The notes beneath the pieces are model-generated. The model was not told the DNA's origin, did no database searches, and saw only the letters and a list, made by a program, of their open reading frames with translations. Shown piece after piece: positions 34,970 to 47,230 of a DNA stretch of 64,000 nt. Location of the stretch: positions 8,400,143 to 8,464,142 of the forward strand of contig NC_089274.1 of NCBI RefSeq assembly GCF_963678975.1, in the 5' to 3' direction. This DNA comes from Dysidea avara (Eukaryota; Porifera; Demospongiae; Dictyoceratida; Dysideidae). The first letter of the stretch is position 1. Every line of letters begins with the position of its first letter. The position numbers and the translations under genes were made by a program.

Positions 34970-35990
34970 TTGCTTGCCTTGCTTACCCAAAGAAGGAAAT
35001 AGTGGCTTTAGTGAGGTGTCCAGTTCTGGCTTCGAAATCACTTCAGAAACAACTCTCAAGATCCTCACCATCCAGGATATCTCACCTACTTGTCTTTGGG
35101 ATTCAAGTGGACTACTATGATGATCATGGTACTATGGCATACTGGGTTTATACAAAGTCTGCATAAGTCTCATAACATCTTTGTGGCTGACTGGCATGAT
35201 ATCTGCTGTTCTCACTTGTTTGCAGTTTAGTTTTATCATGGTCAGCTTTGTCACTGGATTGGGAGATTTTATCAGCTGCAATATGTTCATGTTCCTGCTG
35301 TTCCCTGGCAATGTGATATATTTCACATACGTAGTCATCTCAGTTGACAAGATGATAGCTATCGGATTCCCTACAAAAAAATCATGACCCCTCAAGCTAT
35401 CAGTGGCAGAATCGTCATTATCTGGCTTAGGCTATTACAACATCAGCTCATGTCAGAATCATGTGCTATTTGTCACTGATGGCTTCACCAAAATAGCTCA
35501 GTTTGGCACCTGTAGTTCTGAGGGAAGGAGCACCATCATCAGTTTATTGAATCTTTTGCTACCTGTCTTTGTGTCATCGGTTATTGCTGTCATCCTCAAC
35601 ATCCACTTAGCCATCAAAGCTTACCAAATCTACAATAAGATACAGGAGGAGACCAGGTCAGGTGTCACTATCAGTCAAATTAATGCACTGAAGAAAAAGC
35701 AAGTTGCTATCAGGACAAGTTGGAAGCCAATGATAACATTAATGGTAGTTGCATTGGGCAGCCTAGGAATTGGCCTCTTCTTCCCACTGATCTACTTGCC
35801 AGTCAAGATACTGGGAGCCTCTACAATGTACAAAAGGATTGTAACATAACTTGTTGTGCCAAATATTGGTTATCTGGTGCTCCTTATCAATCCATTTGTG
35901 TATGGGCTTTACTTTAAGCAAGTGAGTGAGCCGATGATGAAATCACCGAAGGGTTGTTGTGCAGGAGCAGTAGTTGCGCCACAGCCATAA
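34970..35990 (+). pseudogene. Class-A (rhodopsin-like) GPCR pseudogene
   Basis: Fragments in several frames keep the order of a seven-transmembrane receptor. TM2 is near 35160-35220 (SLWLTGMISAVLTCL). TM3 ends in VVISVDKMIAIGFP, where DKM replaces DRY. Then YKKIMTPQAISGRIVIIWL is in a second frame. A loop with Cys (SSCQNHVLF, GTCSSEG) is followed by TM5 (LNLLLPVFVSSVIAVILNIH), and a basic loop by TM6 (MITLMVVALGSLGIGLFF). TM7 has the NPxxY-type motif INPFVYGLYF near 35890. The stop is TAA at 35988-35990. At least three frameshifts or stops break the frame, and part of TM4 seems deleted. TM1 and the start are not secure. The ligand is unknown. Short undetected introns could explain some but not all of the breaks. 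Confidence 0.65.
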
Positions 35991-37227
35991 ATGGACTCAC
36001 AGAGAATTTTTTTTTGCACATACTAATTCATATAGTAACTGTACAGCTGTAGTTGTATGGACTATAGCTAAACTTTGAGCACAAACCATGTTTACTGCAC
36101 TATACACACAAAATTAATGTGTGGTGAATTAAACAAGTTCAGGGAGACTAGATGTCTATCATATGTCAATATGATGTGGGCAGTACAGTGCCAGATACAT
36201 AGTAGCAAACTTTATTTTACTGTGACATTTCCTGAATGGTAGAACAAAACCATGCACTGATAGCTACGTAGTTTATAATGTAGCTAAGAAAAGTGATATG
36301 ATATAGTCTGGGACTCTGGGGTCATGCCCCTACAGGAAAATTTACGAAATTTATCATTGAATTTGGGTAGTTAACCATCATTGATTAGTGATTTAGAATG
36401 ATACATAAATAAACTTAGCTTGAAGGTAAATTCTCAGACTCGTCTGAACAGACAGGAAGGGACCTGTGTGCACGATGAGCATGCTGGCAAGGAAGGTGTG
36501 GTTACAACAATCACAGTTAATTAAGTAAGGTCATTACTAAGTTCACCCTTGCAACTCTTGGAATGAAATTCTCACAGTAGATGAGATACTTTTACAAGCA
36601 GTATCATGATCCAATATCTTCCTGACAAACGTGATGACTTGGAAGTTGTTGTGCCATGCACTGGGCAAGAAAAGTCATTAATCAGATCTGCTGGCTGCAT
36701 GAGTGGCCAAGCAAGCCACTGAGTAACTTAGTATGGTCCGTAGCAAACTCTGCCAGCAATTTGGCTATTACAAAGAAACATTGTGAGACACGGCACAGCA
36801 ACTAGCCATCATTCATCTCATAATCATCAGTCTCTGGAACTAGCTAACACATCATCCCGAGGGCCAATTCAGCAATACCCTGAAATCTCTGGTCCAATTC
36901 CTAATTGTTCACTCGGCACGAATTCTTTGAGGGGGAGTACTAGTTGTTTGATGAGCTCTTGTTCTCAAGTGCATTGCCATTCAGTGTGGGCAGCTGACTT
37001 ACCGGCTCAGACTCAGTGTCTTGATCCGGCTGGCTTCAGTGGGCTTACTCTAAAATTGGTCTCTAGCCCCGCCCCCTCCTGCTGCTACACAGACGGCCAA
37101 ACAAACTACTTATTAGTCTGGTGGTCTGACATCCCTCTCTTCGCATAAAAAGGAAGCCACCTAAGGATTGTAAAAACTTTATTTATTAATAGCGCACCTG
37201 TTGTTAAGGTGCTGCTACGACGACAGG
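35991..37227. other. Intergenic region between the GPCR pseudogene and fucosidase gene C
   Basis: It contains an unassigned 121-codon frame (36783-37148) without a recognisable domain; its serine, glutamine and proline content looks like noncoding read-through. No promoter element for gene C stands out. Confidence 0.35.
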
Positions 37228-38409
37228 ATGAATATTTTGATTTTGTTGACAACACTGTGTGTTTCATTGGTGACAGCTCAATACCAGCCGACTTGGGATT
37301 CATTAAACAGTAGGCCACTACCAAAATGGTACGACCAGTCGAAGTTTGGAATATTCCTACACTGGGGAGTGTACAGTGTACCTAGTTTAGTATCAGAGTG
37401 GTTCTGGGATGACTGGAAAGTCAGGAACGTCACTACCGTTATTGAATATATGAAGAAGAATTATCCTCAGGGATTTGGGTATCCAGACTTTGCCCCAATG
37501 TTCAAAGCTGAATTGTTTAATCCCAAAGCTTGGGTTGAACTGTTTCAGAAGGCTGGAGCAAGGTTTGTGTGCATGTTTGTGTGTGTTGTTGCTGCTGCTG
37601 CTGCTGTGTGAGTGTGCGCATGTGTGTGTGTGTGTTGGTGTTTTTTAACAGCACCTCCACGAGGTGACCCACAGGCAACAGCTTTTAGGCCAACATTTAT
37701 TAATCCCTTCTTTCCCATCACCTGCCTGCATGCCACTTTGCCTACAGCGTTGATAATTATTATTGTAATTAAGATTTGAGAAATACAAATAATTTTTGTG
37801 TTGAAGATCAAGATACTCTAATAGAGCAGTCAGCAACTCTAATATAGCACTCATTTATCTTCCTACATCAATCAAAATTATTCATGGCATTTCAGTAGTT
37901 TTATTTTATTACTAAATTTTTGGAAAGTGCTTTGCTGTTGTCTGTGACACGTATGAAAAGCCACAGCTCTTTAAAACATCTATCCTGTTGCTTGAAACAA
38001 GTTGGCTGGTGGACAGTGCATTGTCATTTCGAAGGCTCACCAAAATAATGAAATTTTAGTTATTAATAATAATAACCACCTGCCCTCACTACCTGATTGT
38101 TCTCAAGGTGATGGGAAACAAGGAATCTTATTATGTTAGCCTTAGCTGGCTAAGCTGACGACGATCACAAGGTTAGGTTACTGTGTGCCAAGCCCAGGAT
38201 ACCTACCGCCTGATGGTATCACTTGGTACACACCAACCTGGTGTCCCTGTGGAGGTTTTGCAAGCCTCCCAGGGGTTACTAAAGTCTGCACTTAAGGCAG
38301 GCACAGCTTGGTGGACAAAGTCATAATGTCATGGCACATGCTGCTGCTGGAGTTCAATGGGTCCTCTGGTTTCTGTGCGGCTGTGCCAAGCAACAACAGC
38401 AAATTGGCA

Positions 38410-38506
<97 letters not shown>

Positions 38507-41500
38507 TTCTTCCTTCGTTCTCGACTACCCCCTCTGGATCTTCCTAAATGGAAGGGACAGACAGCAGAAATAGTGGACAGTTAAGCCACCAGGTTTACTG
38601 GCAATGGTCTTCCTTGAGCAAGAAACACTCACACTGCTTCAGTCTACTCAGCTGTATAAATAGGGACCTGGTGGTCTGGTGTCATCTGGGGAGCTGTAAC
38701 ATCAATGGATATACCTAGTGTTTACTGGGGATGCAAATGCCCAACTGTCCTTGTCTCACTTAGCAGTGATGGGGTCATTGTGAAACTTCGGGTACTGCAA
38801 CTTCTCTCCGTGAGACCTGGAAAGTCTTCCTGCGGGTTACCAGCCCTACCCCAGGAGGATTTGCTTGCACAAGGCTCAAGCACCTGAGTGGTGCACAGGC
38901 TTCCCAGTGCTGGTTTGCTGGGTGGCAATAGTTGTGTTTCGCACAGCTATTATAGGCTTTGTGTGTGTGTGCGTGTGCGTGCATTCCTGCATGCGTGTGT
39001 GTAGGTGTGTGAGGGTACAAGACATATGTTTCATGCTCACATATACCCAGTCACTTATGCTGCCAATTGTAAGTTTGCATTGATGGCTACGGTACTAAAG
39101 TCATAAAGATGGTCATTTGTGTAGTATGTATTGTAGTGAACATACCCATAGGTGTGCTGTCTTGGCTATGTCTAAATGTAGGTATGTGGTACTGACTAGT
39201 AAACATATTGATGGATTCACCAATTGGCCATCCAAGTACTCATGGAATTGGAATAGTGTTGACACTGGACCACAGAGAGACCTTGTTGGTATGGTATATA
39301 TTGTTCTACAATATGCGTACTTTAGGTAGTACATGATTAGGTGTATAATTTGTGGTGCTGATCATACTGTTGTCAGGGGGATGGGGACAATTATATTGGT
39401 CACAGTTGGTTTGGTGGATCAAATTTGGCATTAAAGCGTGTCCATTAAAATGCCTTCCCCTCTCCTGACCATATTTATGGGGGTTAGTGGGAATGGGACA
39501 GGTCTACTACTAGACTATAACATGAAGACCTTGGTGTGATGCACACAGGTGATTTAGCTGCTGCTATAAGGAACTACTCTGATATTCATTTTGGTGTTTA
39601 CTACTCCCTGTATGAATGGTTCCATCCTTTGTGGCAAGAGGATAAGGCGAATGACTTTAAGACACAATATTATGTTGAGGTACTTGAATATTTTGTGTCT
39701 GTATGTATTGTGTGAGCAGCAGTAGTTAGGGGGATAGAGCACTGGTATCATAGTTGAAACACATGTATTGTGTAGCCTACCTATCTGTACTGATAGGGTC
39801 CTAATGTTACACTGGGAAAGCATGCAAATAGTCAACACATTTCACTCAGGTTCAGGTGGAACTTTAGTGCTGCAGTGTAGTGGCCTACCCCCAAAGTTGC
39901 CATATAACCACAAATGATTCAGGATTGACATGATTACATGTGTGTATATAACAGCATGTTACTTCCAGTGTCACTAGGAAGTGATGCAGCCACAACTACA
40001 TGAGGTAGTGGAGACCTACAAACCAGAGTTGATATGGGCTGATGCTTATGGAGGAGAAATAGACACCTACTGGAAGAGCACAGAGTTTCTTGCCTGGCTA
40101 TATAACAGCAGGTAGCATATCTGACATACAATGGAGTTACTGTTATACTGTTTATAGTCCAGTCAAGGATACTGTTGTGGTCAATGATCGCTGGGGTAGT
40201 GGTGATCGTTGTAAAAATGGTGGATATTTTACATGTCACGATCACTACAATCCAGGTGTGTTTTGGGTAGTTTATACTATGTAAGTGTGTAAACTTATGG
40301 ATGTAGGTTGTGAATTCCTTCCTGAAATTTTTCATGCCGATTGCATAAATGCTATGTATGTACTTGCATGGCCACTTGAGAACTTTTCTGTGTTAATACA
40401 GAGAGTATACAGAAGTTTAGGAAACCCCCTTTAGATTTCTATGTAGCTTTTGGGACGTTAAGATACCAGGCCTCCCAATTCTAGGGTCCACTATGTAATA
40501 GGAGACATACTTTAAAATTTGTTTTGGGTTCCTGGTTAAATAATGATCTACAATACTCATATTGGATTTGTAAAAAATGCTCTAATAAAACAGTTACATA
40601 ATGTGAACTCCTCTAATAGAACAGTTACCACAGGTCGGAAAGATATATATGGTTTGTCATAACTGTAAGCTGTGGGCTGAGTGATCCCTTTGTATGTACA
40701 TTTCAGGTGTACTTGAGCAGTACAAATGGGAGGATGCTACAACACTACAGAAGAGCTCTTGGGGTTATGATAGAAGTGTTGGCCTTGATGGGTATGCTAC
40801 AACTGAAGAAATAATAAACCAGTTGGTGATTGTGGTCAGGTCAGTGTACAGTGAATCCACCGACTAGGTTTGATGATTAGGATAACCCACAAACCAGATT
40901 TTCATTGTAGCCTTGAATCTTTGTAGAAATAAGTTGGACACATTTCCAACCAATTTATTGTCTGATTGGTCAGTCAAATATAATGATAATCCATGTGCGT
41001 AATAGTTATCAAGTTTGTATTGCACATACTGCGAAACTTGTGATAAATGATGCTGCTATCTACCATTCTTCCCTACACAGTTGTGGTGGTAACCTGTTAC
41101 TCAATGTTGGTCCCACACATGATGGGAGGATAATGCCGATATTTGAGGAGAGGCTACTAGAGATTGGTGTGTACCAGTATAGTCCATTACTAGTTGGTCC
41201 ATACCACTTGTTACTAGTATAGGTGAATGGCTTAACATCAATGGACAGTGTATATATGGGTCAGTACCATGGTTACATCAGAATGACACCATCGGTCCTA
41301 ATGTGTGGTGAGTATTGTGTGTATGTTCTATTAGAGTATTTGGTGTTTACAGTTAAACTATACAATAGTGATGGTTGTGTTGACTGTGATAGGTACACAA
41401 GTGGTGGTAATGTGACTGGTGAGACATCAACAGTGTATGCTGTACTACTGGACTGGCCTAGTAATAGCAGTGTGTTACTGGGAGCATTGTCATCCCATCA

Positions 41501-42375
41501 TGTGACGTCTGTGGAGATGTTGGGACTGACAGGTACTCGTGCTGTGCAACATTGCACATGTAGAAATAGAATTTTTCGTGATATGTGCTTGGTCTGCGTG
41601 TGGTTATATTTGCTTTGGTAAGCTTCATTGAAAGTATCACTATTACTTGCTGTCATAGCTGTGTGATTAAATGTGAAGGTAGTGATGATCAACCAAACAA
41701 GAAATTATTCACTTATTTCCTATAGATACAGTGGTTTATAGCAGGTGATACTTTTATCTGGCCACCTGATGAAAGATTACAGAAGCTGACTAATATCTTC
41801 TATTAATGTATCTGTAATTCGATCTGTTATGAACATGACACAATTACTGGGCTTTCCTCTACTTCCGTACATTTATTTATCAGCAAACATGAATATGTAA
41901 TGAAAATTGATGGATACTACTGTAAACTTGCATTGGATGCATGCAGTTTCAAAAGTTGCATAAGAATTGTGTAATGTTAGTTATGTCATTAATGCAGTTA
42001 ACATAGTCTTATCATCACAGACCCATTCTCTGGGGTGGAGCTTTCATAGGGGGCGTTTATAATCTCTAATTGATAAGTGTCACCCTGGAGAACGGGTTTC
42101 CGATGACAAGACCATAGTCAATATATGTGCTCACTTGTGATATTTTCCTCGTAAAAAATAGCCTGCTTTATTAACTATTCAAAGTTTGTGAATTTGTGTA
42201 ATCAAAAGCTATACTTGGAATTTCCATATTGTAATGTATATATTTAATTGTTTTGTTGGTAGAAACTCCATTAAAGTTCTCATCAGTTTCTGATGGACTA
42301 CAAGTTACTCTACCTAACCTTCTTCCATCTTCTAACTTGAAGTGGGCATGGGCACTGAAGATTGTAGTACAGTAA
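37228..42375 (+). CDS. GH29 alpha-L-fucosidase, gene C (10 exons, complete; altered HH motif)
   Basis: Third paralogue with the same architecture. Exons: 37228-37562, 39182-39288, 39549-39679, 39978-40111, 40158-40255, 40707-40839, 41081-41166, 41223-41307, 41393-41532, 42263-42375. They join in frame to 453 residues. A signal peptide ([17 protein letters not shown]) precedes [14 protein letters not shown] and SEWFW. In exon 2 the motif reads SKHIDGF, where A and B have SKHHEGF and GH29 enzymes usually KHHDGF or KHHEGF: the second His is Ile. The nucleophile Asp is kept in exon 4, but its context is LIWADA rather than LIWADG. The remaining core ([18 protein letters not shown]) is intact. Activity or specificity is therefore likely altered, though every splice site and the frame are preserved. 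Upstream in-frame codons before 37228 are not needed. Confidence 0.94.
37815..37831 (+). repeat. 17-bp motif ACTCTAATAGAGCAGTC
   Basis: Exact motif preceded by GATCAAGAT, with a diverged second unit at about 37836. It lies in intron 1 of gene C. Confidence 0.85.
38410..38504. repeat. (TC)n-(AC)n microsatellite
   Basis: About nine TC units are followed by about 38 AC units in intron 1 of gene C. Open frames reading His-Thr here are artefacts. Confidence 0.95.
38590..38960 (+). mobile_element. SINE body in intron 1 of gene C
   Basis: It shares CTTGAGCAAGAAAC, a CAGTCTACTCAGCTGT core, GACCTGGTGGTCTGGTGTCA, ATGCCCAACTGTCCTTG and GCACAAGGCTCAAG with the SINE at 19795-20263. No recognisable tRNA head is present, so it is 5'-truncated or rearranged. 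It ends in a GT-rich tract. Confidence 0.7.
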
Positions 42376-43022
42376 ATTTTAAGATTTGCTACATTAATGA
42401 CATTGTGCTGCCATGTATTCATTTCTAGATAGTAGTTACATTATGTGATTGTACAGAAGTGCATAATAACTGTAATATGAATTTGTTATAGTGCTACAAA
42501 ATATCAGTATCACAGGACCTAAAGCTTGTATGACAATGGTGGAGGAGTCTGAAGTACTACTAGTGCTTTCCAAAGACAATTTTTAAAAGGTTAAGTCTGG
42601 GAGAATTTCAGTGATACTGCATGGATGTCATTTTATAGCAGGTTTGACTAGCTCAAACTGTTGCTATGCATTGTAATTTTGTTTGTACAAATTTCTACCC
42701 CATAATTTAGGTGATTAAATGAAATACAAATGCATCGATTAGTATACCATTGCCAAAATATGCAATATCCCCACATGGGAGTATTAGATAATTTCTTGAA
42801 ATACAAATGTCAATAGTTCATAAAACATTATTTTTGTGAACTCAGTTCAGAATGAGAAGTTTCCAAAAGATTTCCAAATTGCTTGAACAACAGGAAGCTA
42901 TAACATATTACGTGGACAAAATAAAATGCAACCTTATATTATTCGAAATTGAGAACTTCAATAACAGGTTACTGTGTTTGGCGTGATGAGCATATCCCAC
43001 TGCTCATTGGAGATGTTTATAA
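42376..43022. other. Intergenic region downstream of fucosidase gene C
   Basis: No gene or repeat is recognised. No canonical AATAAA was identified close to the stop. Confidence 0.35.
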
Positions 43023-43658
43023 ACATTGTGTCAGTGTAATATAATAATAATGACAAAACACTGCACACTTTTAAGTATACTCACTTCATCGCTAAAATGC
43101 CCACGCACCATTCCAAAGGTAAAGCCTTGAGGTGCTGACATCACATTATCACAAGGCTTTGTAGATTAAGACAAGTCTATATACTACCTTTGATCAAAGT
43201 GAGAGTCGGATACTTTAAGCCAGCTGCAGTTGTAATCCTACGATAGGTGTTCAATCTATAACAGACATTTTGACATTACAACTTTTCAATCAAATGTACC
43301 TCATGATTAAACACTGGCAGGTAGTTTACTACTGTAACTGATTGAACACCTATCATAGCTGCAGTGGCATGGGTAGGGCTGGCTTTAATAGCTACTTCAC
43401 TGATTCTCACTTTGATCAAAGCCGGGTAGTAGACTTGTCTTAATCTACAAAGCTTTGTAATAATGTGATGTTGGCACCTTGAGGCTTTACCTTCAATTGT
43501 CACAGTGATCACGTAGCAAAATGGCCATAGCTAAATCCATAAGTCTGGAACGGTGTGTAGGCATTTTAGCGACAAAGTGAATGTACTTAATAGTGTGCAG
43601 TGTTTTGCCATTATTACTAAAATATTATACATCAAGTATATTACAACACTGACACAAT
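43023..43658. repeat. Long imperfect inverted repeat (arms of about 240-350 bp)
   Basis: The left arm (about 43023-43262) and right arm (about 43300-43658) share ATTGTGTCAGTGT, AAAACACTGCACAC, TCGCTAAAATGCC, GGTAAAGCC and TTTGTAGATTAAGACAAGTC in opposite orientation. The minus-strand frame at 43276-43512 (78 codons) lies within the right arm. The left arm carries a diverged, broken relative of its first half. It may be a foldback transposon or an inverted duplication of a gene fragment. Confidence 0.75.
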
Positions 43659-43712
43659 ACTTTATGTAATCTGCGTAAAGAGCAGGACTCACAGGCATTT
43701 GCCTTTTTTTAC

Positions 43713-43782
43713 CTGTAGGATTATTATCAAACAGTACAGTAGCACCGTTTAAGTAGGGATCCCCCAATATGATGTTCGCTGC
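43713..43782 (-). other. Exon-like segment (AANIILGDPYLNGATVLF)
   Basis: On the minus strand a TTTTTTTAG acceptor precedes an open 70-nt segment whose translation includes LGDPYLNGATVLFDNN, followed by an AG/GTAAAA donor. This looks like an internal exon, but I do not recognise the protein and cannot place neighbouring exons with confidence. A second candidate is the frame at 44087-44272. Confidence 0.3.
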
Positions 43783-44086
43783 CTAAAAAAATCATCTGAG
43801 ACATCTTTCGTGATGAAAATCACCTTAATGGAATAATATTAGTCCATCTACCATCAAATACAGCATTACAAACAAGAAAACACTAATAGATGGCCAGATA
43901 TAGAATTTTAGGATTATAGTCTCACTGCCAGCCTACTAGCTTGACCACAGTCGTAAGGCTGGAGGCCAAACGAAGCAGCATACGGCCACCATTTTATGCC
44001 ACAATAACAAACTCGCCCATGGTATGTGTCTTTTTGGGGTTACGACGAGTGTGTGCCCTCTGCACCTTATTTTTCTTTTTTTATCT

Positions 44087-44272
44087 TCAGTCTTCTTCCT
44101 TCTTCATGCAATGAAACCATATTGAGGCATTAATTTTTCCTATCAACACTTCAGCATATTTAAATGCCTCAAACTTACTGAAGTGCTTACGCTCAACAGA
44201 TACCTGTAACTTCACAATAGGTTGATCAATAACAATCAAGAACTGGGAGTCTGAAACCATACCTCTTAACAA
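44087..44272 (-). other. Candidate coding segment of an unrecognised gene
   Basis: A 61-codon frame contains IVIDQPIVKLQVSVERKHF and KYAEVLIGKINASIW. Its amphipathic, low-bias composition looks more protein-like than other short frames nearby. No family is recognised. It lies upstream, on the same strand, of the exon-like segment at 43713-43782. Confidence 0.25.
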
Positions 44273-46139
44273 TCTATCACAATGACATACTTTGTTATTA
44301 TTGGCCTATCTGTATACTAGCACAGACACATCCCTGGTAGTGAAAGGCTGACTCGAGATACTCTAATACAGCAGTCACCCTAATAGAACAATCACACATG
44401 TATAACAACAAAATAGTATATAATAAAAAAAGTAGTAAAACAAAATGAAGATGGCATGACAGCATAGCTTGGTGGGGAAATGATCCACTGAGCTATGCTG
44501 TAATACTATCATTCATCTCTTGTTTCATTACTTTTTATTGATTGGATCGCTACTTCATTTTTAAATTAATAATTTTTATAATGAGTAGTGGGATATGCTC
44601 ATCACATGATCCGTAATCCGTTGATCTATCAAATACAGCAACCCAACTAAAGGTGGGTGTTTAGATCACTCTATGACCTTGTGATTGATGTTAATTTGTT
44701 AAAGCTGATTAGTGAAATGATGAGGACTCATACCATTTCTGCTATCATGCCACATCTACAAAAGTTTCCATACAACTGCGTATATTGGCTAACTAGCTTG
44801 TGACTGTCAACCATCAAACAATATCAGTGTTCATTCTACAGGGCAAGATGGGGGTGAAAGTCTTTGATAGCTAGCTATACCTGTCCAAGTTCACAACCAT
44901 ATAAATGAACAGTTGAAATAGCTACTGAACTGTAGGCTGTGTCATGAGTGAGTTTTTGTGATTAGGTGACGGGTGGATTTAGGATTGCCAAAAAGGGAAT
45001 CTATAAGAAAAGTGACAACTGGTTGATACAACTAGTAGTACAGTGTGTGAAGCACACTCAGCATGTGGAGCATGTTTTATCTAGGAAGGTCTCAGGGGTA
45101 TGCCCTCACAGGAAATCTTTATTTTGTTGTCGCAAATTTAGCTTTCTGAGATCGAATTTGGCAATAATTTTTACTGAACCTTATTTAATAAGCATTGTGA
45201 GCCACTTTACCTTCTAGCAGTGGTAACTAGCTTTCATAATTTATAAAAGGCACAGTATAAATGCTGCAGCATGGTTTGAGTTCAAAGTTGAAATTCAATG
45301 GGTCTAGGAGTTGGGTTTGTTCTTATAGAATAATGGAGAGTTGTTGACTGTTCTAGCAGTTTTACCCCTGAAATATAAATTTTGATCCCCTCTTGCTGAT
45401 TCCTAGAAGAGATTAGTTCTTTTCTTCTCACTCTTTCCATCTTTCATTATCCATGTATGCTTTAGATGTAATTGCACTGTACTGTAGCTTCTACTATCTC
45501 TCTAGCTAGCACACAGTACAAATTTGGAGGGGGGTGATGGTTCAGCCCCCCCAACCACTCTTAGATCCTATAGTTTGATGCTGCATACCCTGGTGTATAT
45601 GTGAAGCAGTTGAATAAACAATAATAATATTTATGTGAGACATTGCATTGGCTGTATGATACACAAAGGCTATATGTGGATGAAAAATTTAACCTCAGAG
45701 AGCTATAAATAGTAGAGCAGTTAAGCAACAAATTTTGATGAAATTGTTTGCTTTGTGATAAATGCACCAAATTTTCTGAGGAAGTTGAGTAAGGTATACT
45801 AAATCATTTGAGATACGGTATCATGTCAAACTCATTGCCTTAGGGCATGTTTGGAAACTTTTAAACCAGGATATAAGCCAGCATTGAAACCAGGTCAGTT
45901 CAAACGGGTCATCCGGGTCAGCAGTAGTGACCCGGTTTCAACGCTGATATAAGCCCATCTGTAGCTGGTCAGGAAACCATACAAGTGCATTTGACATCTT
46001 TGTTTTTGCTTAAATAGCATGAATGTATTTCAAAAGTACCAGTGCAATCAGTAAAATAAATTGTTTTTAAACACTTCTAATGGAGCCAATATTTTAGTGT
46101 AAAAAGTTGCATGTTTGCCATCCAAAAGATTCCAAATCA
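44273..46139. other. Gene-free region with a 17-bp motif pair
   Basis: A pair of the dispersed motif occurs at 44360-44393 after GACTCGAGAT. A short inverted GCATAGCT/AGCTATGC pair lies near 44465-44510. No gene is recognised. Confidence 0.45.
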
Positions 46140-47230
46140 GCAAACATTGTCTATATAAGCTTGTAGTTCAGCCACATCAGCCATGACAATGCAGCATCAT
46201 GACAATAAGTATACCTACCTTGCAGTAGTAAAGCCACAGGGCAGCCCTTCAGCACATGATGGCAAGTAGGACAAAGCAACTGACAGAGAGAGCAAGTTGC
46301 TCCAGTGTGTATATGCCAGCAATGTAAATTTAATGGAGGGGGCAGGGTATCTGATGAAGCTCATAACACAAATAAGAGTTGGTCTGGATGAAACACTAGC
46401 AGAAGTTGATTTTGCTTTCAGAATTTGCACTGCACTGAGAAGGTGTCCAGCTTGTGTTTGCAAAGCAGTTTCTTTAGAAATGGCAAGGCATCTGCAAACA
46501 GTATAGAGCTTGTGAGCTGTTGGAATTGTGTCAAGTCGTGCTCTAGCTTGACAGAATGAGCACTGTTAATCTGAAGGAGGTTAGGGGAAAGATCTATCTC
46601 AATGCTAGTTCCTGCATCAGTGGGTCTAATGATTTAGAGATGTTAATTTTGAAATTGAGGATATATACGCTGGGACAACAGACACCAAAATTACATGAGT
46701 GGAGCTGTGAGGCAAACATAGCCAGCATTTCAGGTATTTAGCAGCAAGATTTTTCCATTGTAGTTATGGTAGAAGGACCAATACTATCTAATGTGAGGTG
46801 GAATTGAATGATTGAGAGAACATAATTTCTATAAATCCATACTTGGTATTCAGGTAAACTATCACATTTCTGAAGAAGATCAGAGAACTTATCAATATAG
46901 CTTAGCCAGCTGTAGCTTTGGTGGAGTGAGCTGAAACTCCAACTAACCTCCCCAAAAATTTTGTTAGGCCATCTAGTACAGTTTGGGACCACCAGACAGT
47001 GTTATTCCATTAGGACAAAATTATGAAGAGTAGGGAGACACATTTGAATGACTTCAGTTTTGTCACTAGCTTTTGAGTCAACTTGATTTTGCCTTGGTAG
47101 AGTACTCTGAACATGGAGTTTCAGAAACGAAGACTCATCATAAATCACTTTTGATTTGTGGTTTTGTGAAAATTTATTTTTGAAATAATAGTTGGGATGC
47201 AAATCTGTGAAAGAAAAATGAAGTGGATAT
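46140..47230 (-). mobile_element. Decayed R2/NeSL-type non-LTR retrotransposon
   Basis: On the minus strand, KIFGEVSWSFSSL, DLLQKCDSLPEYQVWIYRNYVLS and IIQFHLT near 46960-46790 match the region after the reverse transcriptase of R2-like elements. A zinc knuckle follows at about 46290-46220 (CSLCQ...PTCHHVLKGC, a C-x2-C...H-x4-C pattern), then the start of the restriction-like endonuclease region (RY-x2-CHDAALSWL, near 46205). Stops and frameshifts are numerous. The pattern is diagnostic for the R2/R4/NeSL group rather than the APE-type LINEs seen at 5.3, 6.6 and 50.1 kb. Confidence 0.6.

Noticed and set aside
36783-37148. 121-codon open frame upstream of fucosidase C
   Set aside because: No domain, no signal peptide linked to gene C, and stops upstream; not enough support for a gene.
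38308-38584. Leu-Ser / His-Thr repeat frames in intron 1 of gene C
   Set aside because: They are translations of the (TC)n-(AC)n tract.
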